This document shows, piece after piece, positions 1-8,161 of a stretch of DNA of 22,823 nucleotides (position 1 is its first letter; every line of letters starts with the position of its first letter). Below the pieces are notes generated by a model. It searched no databases and was not told the DNA's origin. It saw only the letters and a list, made by a program, of their open reading frames with translations. Origin of the DNA: Pleurotus djamor (Eukaryota; Basidiomycota; Agaricomycetes; Agaricales; Pleurotaceae); the NCBI GenBank assembly GCA_029747585.1, contig JAPEVF010000717.1, positions 1 to 22,823 of the forward strand, written 5' to 3'. The translations under genes and the position numbers were made by a program.

Positions 1-2140
1 ACATCTGGCCGTGATCGCGACATTGCCGAAACATCTATGCCGAGAGACCCGGGCCAATNGAAGGTAGTCACAGTCCGCCGAAACTCCCAGTCCGGCACAC
101 TCTCTGGCTTCAATCCAATGCCTGGTCCAGTCAAAGTTTGGCTGCCAAAAAATCGCACCATGCTCAAGGTCATCGTCGATGTCTATTTCTCGCGTCTCAA
201 TGTCCATCGCCCTGTTTTCCCGCGCAAAGAATTCGAGAAAACGCTCAATGATCTTTATGAAGGCATGACGGTTGCTCATGATCCTGGTTTCGTCTGCAGT
301 CTCTATTTAATCCTTGCTCTCGGGACTTTGAGTGAACTCAACCATAAGGCCGTCAAGCTGGATGATGGCGTTCCTCCCGGCGGCTTAAAGCAGCTCATGC
401 CCCCCGATTGGCCGAACCACGATGACTTTTTCGAAAGGGCGCTGACTGTCAAGCCAGACCTTCGCGTTACCATATCTAGTTTGCAAGCACTCATCCTGTT
501 GCAATGGTATCTGTACACTGAGGTCGGTCATCTATTTTTTCACCCTTCGTTCATATCATAACGTGCACATCCACATTTTCAGCGTCAAGGTCGCTCGTTA
601 TGGCGGCTCGTTGGAAGTATGGTTCGACTGTCGGTTGAGCTCGGTCTTCATCACGATCCTACACGCCAACGAGACACATTCAGCGACGACGAATGTGAAC
701 TTCGTGTGCGTTTGTGGAGTATCGTCCTCATGCACGATCGTGGAACGTCCATCCTTTTGGGTCGTCCTCTCGGTATATCACCCGAGGATTCCAACACACC
801 CCATCCCACGTATACCCCTGGAAAACAGCGAGACTTTTCGGAGGATTTCATGCTCTCTTTCCCTATCATCGATATCCAAGCCATGGTTGTCAATTCCCTT
901 TACAGGCCTAAAGAACCAGACTCTGACTGGGAAGAACGTGTGATTAGGACGAAGAAGATCATTTCCTCGATATCAGAGTTCCGACGAACCTTGCCCGAAC
1001 CGTATAAATACTATTTTGGGGAAACGGAATCGTGGTCGCTGGAAGATAGAAGCAAACTGGTTCAGAGAATCACGGAAGATCAGGGATTGACGCTTCTGAA
1101 GCTTTGGATTGCGAGGATTCTTATGTTGAGGGCTTTGTTTGTGTTGAATGACCTGCCGTATCGTCATCGCGAGCTAGCGCTCAAGGATGGTGAGCCCTTT
1201 CTTCAACGATATTTTTTTTCTCATTTTGACTTTTTGCATTGTCTCAGCTATCGTGACGGCGCACAACATCATCGTGATCCATAACCAGCTCATCCGCTTC
1301 CCTGACATTGCCTTCCTTACGTCACCTATCCCACTACATATCGCGGCCATGGTTATCTTGTACGGGCAGATGTCGAAGTGCAAGTGCTTGACAAAGGACA
1401 TGGCTACGGAAGACTTGGCGCTTGCCCTCTCGCAGCTTCCTCGATTCCGTTGGCGGTGGGAACGAAAGGACGTAGCTGGAGAACACCCTCTCATCACCAA
1501 ACTTGCTGAACGGGTAATGGAGGTTGACCTTAGTACTGTTCGACCGCCCACACACCCGGTTTTACTTCCTGAGATGGTTTGGGAGGAAGGCGCTTCCGGC
1601 ATGCCCATGTCCCAGCAGACTACGCCTACCTTGGTATCGACCCCGTATCCTGGACCCTCGCCGAACCATCCTGTTTATGGTCCCCACCAACAACCCATGA
1701 TGAACGGTGCATCTCCACATAGTGACGGTAGAACTGCGTCGAATGCAAGCACCCCTCCAGACAGAAAGCTCGCGGAAGTCCCACCGTCGCTCTTCTATCC
1801 TTTCTACCCCGAAGCGCATGTGCAGTCCACTCCGCCAGCCGATCCTGGCCAACCATCTACCTCACATGGTCCCCCTCCTCACCCAGATTATCAACAACTA
1901 TTGGCTGCGGCGGCTGGGCATCAGTTCGCGTTCCAGGGATCTGCGGATTGTTTCATGTCGGAAGAGAGGGATCCAAATTATCAACAATCTACTGGGATGG
2001 TTTGGGTCGCCGGGGTATGTCGCCTGTCTTTGTTGTATCGTCTTTGAACTTCGTCGCTGATTTTTTTTTTCTTGTAGTCTCCTGCTGCACATCAACGACC
2101 ACCGCCGCCTCCACACTATGCGATACCTCCTCAGCCATAA
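1..2140 (+). CDS. Fungal-specific transcription factor (Fungal_trans domain), 3' part
   Basis: The reading frame is open from the first base, so the gene starts upstream; the Zn2Cys6 DNA-binding end is not in the window. Exons are 1-522, 583-1189, 1248-2014 and 2078-2140, giving 652 visible residues. Introns are 60, 58 and 63 nt with GT-AG ends. The protein shows the Fungal_trans middle-homology domain: a start like VYFSRLNVHRPVFPRKEFEK, then GRSLWRLVGSMVRLSVELGL across the first splice junction, then LRVRLWSIVLMHDRGTSILLGR, which is typical of the family. The C-terminal ~200 residues are Pro/Ser/Gln/His-rich, as expected for an activation or disordered tail. The final exon is very small and Pro-rich. 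Position 59 is an N inside a codon and does not break the frame. I expect a nuclear regulator; its target pathway cannot be read from this sequence. Confidence 0.88.
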
Positions 2141-2810
2141 CGTTGGCATTAACGTTACACATCTCGCATCACCTATCTAGCACGCACGCCCAGTTTGTTT
2201 AATAAAAATCATTCGTTCGGTTTTACAACACCTACATATCGTATCCCTCCATCCCTCCCCTCCATCTTTTATCAATTTACCACATCCAGCCAACCTACAT
2301 TCTCTCTGTACCATGTTTTTAGTGTCTGTATCGCTTTCATTCCATCTCTGTCATCTCTACATCTTTTTATTACTACAGCGATTTCTCTCTCGCAGACGTT
2401 TTACATAACGGTTTTATTGGTTTTATATTCACGTAGTATACGTACTGGTCGGCTTCGTTCTGTTGAGGATTCAAAAACACCATTTTACAGGTTAGCTTAC
2501 CATCGAATTATTGATGTGAATCGGCCATGGACGTCCAACCACGATTCGTCGCTTCATACTGAGGTTGTTGCAGGAGGACTTAGTATCACCTCACAACAGA
2601 CCAGCGTCGCATAAGCTGGGTCCAACAACGAGGGAATGAAACTGGAGCAACCCTCGTAAAACTATCGAGGTGCAAGAATAGTGTTACACGAGAAAACCAC
2701 AGACGAAACAAAATGCAAGAACAAAGCAAAAACTGCAAGCTTAAGAGGACGATAAATATAGTTAAGGTAGCTAAAAAGTATGTAAACTTGGATGAGATGA
2801 AAAGATAACT
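2141..2810. other. Convergent intergenic spacer (two 3' UTRs)
   Basis: This 670-bp stretch lies between the transcription factor stop (+) and the stop of the minus-strand WH2-like gene. It is pyrimidine-rich on the plus strand from about 2220 to 2420. A plus-strand open frame around 2195-2614 begins with a TTG rather than an ATG and has low-complexity, T-rich composition, so I do not call it a gene. I see no RNA gene or mobile element here. Confidence 0.6.
2201..2206 (+). promoter_or_regulatory. Candidate poly(A) signal of the transcription factor gene
   Basis: An AATAAA hexamer lies 60 nt after the TAA stop of the transcription factor gene, with T-rich sequence around it. Position and motif fit a polyadenylation signal, although fungal signals are degenerate and this is only a sequence match. 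Confidence 0.4.
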
Positions 2811-5304
2811 TCAGATACGACGACCGACTCGAACGGGTAACGAACTGCCCCGTTGACGGGATGAAGAAGCAGGAGCAGTGGGTTTCCCAGCACCACGATC
2901 ACCAGTACCACCACCAACACCAGCACCATCAACATAACCCTCGCCCATGAAGACGGGTATACCACCAGCACCACCATGGGCGAGATATCCCGTTGTTTTG
3001 CTGCGCGTACCCACACCAACATAAATCCCACTCTCAAAATCCAATTCTCCATCCCCATCCAAATCTTCCTCAGTCACCGACGACCTCCTCTCCTGCGCAG
3101 CGCGCAACTCCGCTTCAAGCGACCTTGAAAGGTCTAACAGAGGTGCTGGAGCAGCATACGATGTGTTTGTCAATTCTTCCATTCTTGGTGCATTGGTATT
3201 CGACACAACGCGCTGCGCACGACTTGGCGGACGGGGACGGCGCGGGGTGGGGTGGTTAGGTAGGGGAGACATAGGTGGACGNTTTTGAGAATACACTCTC
3301 CACGGGTGGATCGGGTGTAAGTGCAACAGGCCACGAGACGCGACGTTCGTCTCGGTCTTGTGGAATGGGTGGAGTGTCGCCGTATAATCCGGGAGGATTA
3401 CCCTCAGGGGTATTAGTGACATGTTCATTCGGGGGAGGTGAACATGGAAGATCTTCAGGACTCGTGAGCGAGGTTTCATCGTCACGCCCGACGTCGGAGC
3501 AAAGGGATGGTGTCGCAGTGGTGGGATCGGGGAGAGTTGGGAGCGGGAGCGAGCGTGAGGGAGGGATTTGGGTGCTGGTGGACGCTGAGGGCTCGTCGGC
3601 TGATCTTGCTCGAGACTGGCGTTTGGATATACCTAGGATTCAAACAATCAATATAGTTGAATGCAAAGAGGAAAGTGGCACCTACGCAAAGCCTCTTGTA
3701 ATTCAGACCGCGGATCTCGTTTTCGTTTCTCTCCAATCCTCCATTCCAACCCACTATCAGGAGGAGGTCGCATAGGACCAGAAAGGGAGGACGTAAACCG
3801 AAGGCCGGGAGTGGGAGTTGTCGCAAAGGTCGCGGAATCGAACGACATGTTTAACCGTGAAGAGGTATCAGGCGGTGGTATATCTGTCCTCACTTTACGC
3901 AGTCGAACGGTTTTCATCTCACTCAGGAATGCCGCCATTTTCTCGGGAGCTACACCGACGGTTGGCTGGCCTTTGCGTTTGCCACCAAAGACGACGGGGT
4001 TGATGGGTGCCTCGACGGGGGTTCCGGCGGGTTTGAGCGCGGCTCGTGCGGAGGCGAAGAGGATCTCTGGACGGGGTTTGGAGGAGTCTAGGGAGATTCT
4101 GATTCCTGTTGGAGGAGGAGGAGGGGGTGGCGGAGGAGGGGGTGGAGGGAAGCTTGTAGATGTAGAGGGTCCAGGTAGGGTGGGGCGCTTGTAGAGCTAT
4201 AACCATGGTTGAGATAATGTCCTGGGAGTAGTCAAGTATGAGCATGAGACGGACCTCTTCCCTCAACTTTGCAATCTCGGCTTCAAGCAATTTAATCCGT
4301 TCCTTATCTCGCTTCCGCTCTGCTTCTGCTTCTGAATCCAAGTTGGGGGTTTGCGAGACATCTCGTCTCCGTGCATTCTGACGCTGTTGTTCCTTCGCCG
4401 CGACGAGTTCCTTTTCCTTCCCCCGCACCTGTAGCTCGCTGAGTTCCATTGGGGGAGATATGGGGAGTATGGGATCCGCGCGTCCTTTGCCCTTGGCTTC
4501 ATATGGGATACGAGGGGAGTCTGTAGGCTTGGGTTGTGGTGTGCGTGATTTTGATTTTGGACGTGAGCTGTATTCATCGTTTGCATTTGAGGATGGCCGT
4601 CGGTTGTTGGGGGAGGGTGAAGGCGAAGCGTGGACGATGCGAATTTGAGTTTGGGAGGAGGAAGAAGCGGAGGAGGAGGGTGGACGGAATGGGTTTGTAG
4701 AGTAGGCTTCGTCGTCTTCGTCTTCGTCGTCGGCGTCGGCGTTGACGGGGGAGGAAAGTCTGGGTGTTCGGGAAGGCGAGGAGTGGGAAGATGAGGGAGA
4801 AGGCTGGGGTTGGAGTCGCGAGGGAGCTGGGAGAGGCGGGGGCGGCATGTGGAAGTAGACGGGCTCCTCGCCGGGCATGAGTGAAGCCGATCGGGGATAT
4901 AACGAGCCAGGCATTGTTGAAGCACTCGTAGGCATCGATCGCTTGTGTGTGGGTCGTATATCTGCTCGCGCCATAAATATTAGCCAGCATGGTCAAGAAT
5001 CGAGGGCGTACGGGGTTCATGGCGAGAGCGCGACGACGACGACGACGACGACAACGGCTTCGCATGCTTGTTTGTCCGCTTTTTCGAGGGATACGGCGCA
5101 TCGCGAGTCCGCTTTTCTCGATGCAATGGTTGTGCAGGTGCAGTCTGAGACATGTATTTAGTGGATGTGTGCATGTGCGTATGTTTCACTGACCACATTG
5201 CCAGCCGCAGCGGAGACGAACGAGCCGATTTCGCGCGNAACAAAGTTGAAGACGCCCTTGATGATGCCGGGCGATGTGTCGGGGGCGTCGACGTCGTCGG
5301 CCAT
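2811..5304 (-). CDS. Uncharacterised polyproline protein with coiled coil and WH2-like motif
   Basis: Exons (5'->3') are 5304-5194, 5144-5012, 4961-4255, 4196-3686 and 3632-2811. Introns are 49, 50, 58 and 53 nt. If the N at 3282 is an extra base, the model closes at 760 aa. Residues 14-35 form a likely amphipathic helix (GIIKGVFNFV then REIGSFVSAAAG). Residues ~40-265 are disordered, Ser/Pro-rich. Residues ~265-317 are a charged coiled coil ending KLLEAEIAKLREE. Residues 334-346 are 13 prolines in a row. Residues ~402-420 read PEKMAAFLSEMKTVRLRKV, resembling a WH2 actin-binding motif. The C-terminus is Gly/Arg-rich and ends VRVGRRI. PolyPro followed by WH2 is the arrangement of verprolin/WIP and WASP-type actin regulators, so a cortical actin role is possible. 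This is inference: no catalytic domain is visible and I do not recognise the whole protein. Confidence 0.72.
4110..4148 (-). repeat. Polyproline-coding tract (13 Pro codons)
   Basis: Thirteen consecutive proline codons using mixed third bases (CCT, CCA, CCC, CCG) are read on the minus strand. The mixed codon use suggests the amino-acid run is maintained, rather than being a recent pure triplet expansion. Such a run is a candidate ligand for profilin or SH3 domains. Confidence 0.8.
5031..5052. repeat. (CGA)7 microsatellite, coding for a Ser run
   Basis: A pure trinucleotide repeat encodes seven serines (TCG codons) on the minus strand in exon 2 of the WH2-like gene. Pure codon use marks it as a slippage-prone, probably length-variable site. 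Confidence 0.85.
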
Positions 5305-5477
5305 GATGATGGTTGAAATTCAAAGTGGGCGGAATCAACACATGCAAACAACGCGGCAATTTTACCACACAACAACAGAATTATAATTTAGTTAACGCAA
5401 GTCCGTGGTACGAAAAGCAAAAGCAGGTTGGTCATAAAAACTATACAGGCCGCCTCTACACTGTCCTGGCCAGTCCA

Positions 5478-7063
5478 TCATCGGTATCCTTGGTAACTTT
5501 CGTAACTTGGAGGTGTGGCTGCGGGTGGATTGCTCCCGATGTTGGCGCGGATGGCGGCGTATGGATCTGCGTATTGCATGGTACGGCTGACGCGTGGACC
5601 TACGTCGGGTTCAGGAAGAACGGGGGGTCCGCTGCTGTATGGTGAAGAGTTGGCTTGCGAGGACGCAGCGAAACCACTGGGTGCGGGGTCAGAAAAGGCG
5701 CCATATACATCCATACTAGGGCGTGAAGCAACGGGAACGGTGGGTGAGTATGCGGTGTTGGAGTTGTAGTCGGAATAACGGTTTGCGTCCGCGAAAGGTG
5801 AGTTGTCGGTGTTCGAGGTGTCGGCGCCGGAACCACGGTATTGCCCAGTCTGGGCANGGGGGGATGTGGTATTCAGACTCTTCATCATCTCCGTCATTGT
5901 CGTGTCCGAGTTCGGAGGCAGTAGGGGGGGTGGGTGAAGGGGGGATCGCGGGGAACATGGCGGTGCAGCTTGCCAGAACGCCAATCAAGGATGAGCAGTA
6001 TCAGTGATGCCAACCAAGCCGCTAGAAAGACGTGTCAATACAACGAAGACGAATGGATTGAGAAGGGAGAGCGTACCAAACGCGAGCCAGAAAAAGATGG
6101 CGCCGGCTTTTTTGGTTATACACCATCCGTCGAGACCTCTCTTAAAGTCGTCACCCAAGTCGGCGTGGGGGTCATTATCGGGGTTTTTGCAGCCGGGTTG
6201 CGTCCAGGCTGAGATGGTCGTGACAAATCTATATCTCAAAGCTTGAATTTCGCGTCAAATGGTGATGTGGGGAAGGTGACGCACGCAATGAGCAATGAGA
6301 ATATATTGCCTGTTCCAGTCAGGATGAACCCGACGCGTACTTCTTTGAGCGCGCGGGCTAGTCGCACGAATTTATCGTACTTCTCGTATATGACTGGTAC
6401 GAGGACCATGAATGCGGACAAAAACATTCCGGTCACGGAAACGAAGATGGCGAAACCAGAGAGACCGGCTGCGGAATAAAAACGGTGAAACAGTGAATAT
6501 TGGGCGCGTCAGCACGAAAAGTATGGATGCGTACATGGTCCGACACGCCATCTTGCCTGGAAGCTAGCGACGCTTGCGAAGCAGGCCATGGCGATGAAGT
6601 TGAAGAATATTTGGGAAGCGTGAAAGACGATAGCGGGTTTGGAGACGATCATCTATGTTGAGAGAGAAGGAAGGTGTGAGTTCATGGTTAATCGCGCGGA
6701 GGTATGAGGAGGAGGTTGACCCATATCCAGACGACCCATCCTAGAGGTACGAAGAGAAGAAGAGCAAGTTGACCGTCGCCAGTCATGCGTAGGTGAAGAA
6801 CATGAACATGTATTACGTAAAGAACAGGAAATCGAACACAGGAAGTGTGAAGAGGAACCAAATTGGGAACACGGTGCGTGTGCGGAATCAAAGGATGGAA
6901 GTGGGGGAAGTTCAAGGAAGGGGGAAGGGAAACTCACGTCGTCCTCGAAGGGTACGATTCCATGACCATTTCCAATTCCTCCTGACATGGACGTGGAAGG
7001 GCCTGCATTGCCGCCGGGGAGGATTTTGGAGAGACCACCTTGGACGCGGTCCAGGAATGACAT
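5478..7063 (-). CDS. MARVEL-type multispanning membrane protein
   Basis: The solid part is four exons, 6652-6535, 6468-6285, 6228-6077 and 6021-5478, with introns of 66, 56 and 55 nt. They encode four hydrophobic spans of a MARVEL-like domain (SKPAIVFHASQIFFNFIAMA; FAIFVSVTGMFLSAFMVLV; VGFILTGTGNIFSLLIAFV; AGAIFFWLAFAAWLASLILL). Between spans 3 and 4 is an extracytoplasmic loop with paired Cys (QPGCKN, GWCITKK). A disordered cytoplasmic tail follows, ending SYESYQGYR. A likely first exon, 7063-6938, starts MSFLDRVQGGLSKILPGG and ends in phase 0 at GTGAGT. Between it and 6652 lies damaged coding-like sequence (see 6653-6937). The tail is in frame only if the N at 5857 and one G of the run 5924-5930 are extra; the core exons then give 331 aa. 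MARVEL proteins act in membrane apposition and vesicle traffic; the specific role is unknown. Confidence 0.78.
6653..6937 (-). pseudogene. Interrupted membrane-spanning exons within the MARVEL gene
   Basis: Formally this is a 285-nt intron with GTGAGT and TAG ends, far longer than other introns here. Its minus strand encodes two strongly hydrophobic stretches, FPIWFLFTLPVFDFLFF (about 6870-6820) and LLLFVPLGWVVWIWVNLLL (about 6760-6702), which look like two extra membrane spans preceding SKPAIVF. They cannot be joined as written. No AG acceptor precedes the first, a TAA follows it, the second is in another frame, and no GT donor follows the second. Either the sequence is faulty here or this part of the gene is decaying. 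The T-rich strand could also yield hydrophobic codons by chance. Confidence 0.4.
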
Positions 7064-7240
7064 GACAGAGGAGAGGAGACGTGAGCAGGAGAAGATTTGG
7101 AGGAGGAGGAGGGAGGATGACGATGAGGGTTAAGATCAAATTGCGAAGACGCTGCGGTGCTNGTCCGCCANTACACGTGCTCCGACATATGGGATTATGT
7201 AATGCAATGCGATGTATATACTGCGTAGATAGATAGAACT

Positions 7241-8109
7241 TTAGAAGATAGAGTTGATAATTCCACTGCCAACAGCTGAACCAGCACCGAAACCTACACC
7301 TCCAACCGCAGAGTGGGCGAGCTGTGCATGTCAACAGTCAGCGTTGATGACAAGGTTCATGATTCATGACATTGGTGCGCTTACCGTGTTGCCAAGACCG
7401 CCTGAGAGGAAGCCAGACTTCTTGGGCTCTTCCGCAGGAGGAGGCGCTGGTGCTGGTGCTGGGACTGGTGCGGGCGCGTAGCCATGATATCCGGGATTGG
7501 GAGGGGGAGGGGCATAGCCTGGGTGAGGGGGAGGAGGAGCATAGCCAGGCTGTGGCGGCGGTGCGAAACCATGGCGAGGAGGAGGAGGAGCGTACCCGGG
7601 AACGCCGATGGGTGCAGCAGGCTGAGGTGGTGGGGGAGGCTGATAAGGTGCTTTCTCTGATGCTAGACGTTCTACGTAGTTGGAGGGGAAGACACCTTCG
7701 GGTCCACCGTTAACTCTGCCTTTCCACCAGTCGGAATTGGTTTCTTCAGTGACATCTATGGTGTCTCCTTGACGGAAAGTCAGATCGTTGGCTTCCTGGG
7801 AGTCAAGTGAGTTAGCTGTATTGATCAGGGTAAGTCGAGTGCGGAGATAATCACCCGTCTGTCTTCGTTGTATGCCCACAGGGCCCGTGCTTGGAACAAG
7901 GATCTATTCGTATTGACATTGTGCAGCCCAACGCGCTGCGTCTGCTGAGTCAGGGCTGCTACTGGCGATGCTGCGGGAACGGCAAGGCGTCCCAGGATAT
8001 CTCTCCCATCCGCAGCGGAGATGGCGTTCTGCGCCATCAGGAATTCGACATTCTGACGGGTTTGTGAGACGATGTGAGTCAAGAGGGCGTTGGAATCGAC
8101 GGCGACCAT
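7241..8109 (-). CDS. SH3 adaptor, Lsb1/Pin3 (Las17-binding) type
   Basis: Exons are 8109-7855, 7795-7385 and 7321-7241, with introns of 59 and 63 nt, both phase 0; 248 aa. The N-terminal ~60 residues (SNALLTHIVSQTRQNVEFLM, then DGRDILGRL) match the helical leader of yeast Lsb1/Pin3 and its relatives. An SH3 domain spans ~73-128 with its hallmarks: ALWAY (ALYDY motif), ANDLTFRQGD, DWWKGR and PSNYVERL. A low-complexity PGYAPPPP repeat region follows, then a Gly/Ala-rich C-terminus ending GSGIINSIF. In yeast, this family binds the WASP homologue Las17 and regulates actin nucleation at endocytic patches; that role here is inferred from family. The start codon lies only 52 bp from the start of the divergent nucleoporin gene. 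Confidence 0.9.
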
Positions 8110-8161
8110 GGCTGGATGAGTACAAAGTCTAAAAGCGCAGCACGGGAATTAGGCGCTGGCT
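8110..8161. promoter_or_regulatory. 52-bp divergent promoter, SH3 adaptor / NUP159
   Basis: Only 52 bp separate the two start codons, and both starts are well supported by protein homology. The spacer has no obvious TATA or CCAAT box. At least one core promoter or 5' leader must therefore overlap the other gene's transcribed region. Confidence 0.6.

Noticed and set aside
2195..2614. 139-codon plus-strand open frame between the first two genes
   Set aside because: It starts at a TTG, is T/C-rich with low-complexity hydrophobic residues and lies in the 3' UTR zone; no domain or splice support.
5031..5052. Short regular repeat considered as a CRISPR-like or regulatory array
   Set aside because: It is a plain CGA microsatellite coding for serines; there are no spacers.
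2811..5304. Idea that the WH2-like gene is a Nup60/Nup1-type nucleoporin because of its N-terminal amphipathic helix
   Set aside because: No FG repeats beyond a lone VFGG, and the polyPro plus WH2-like motif fit an actin regulator better.
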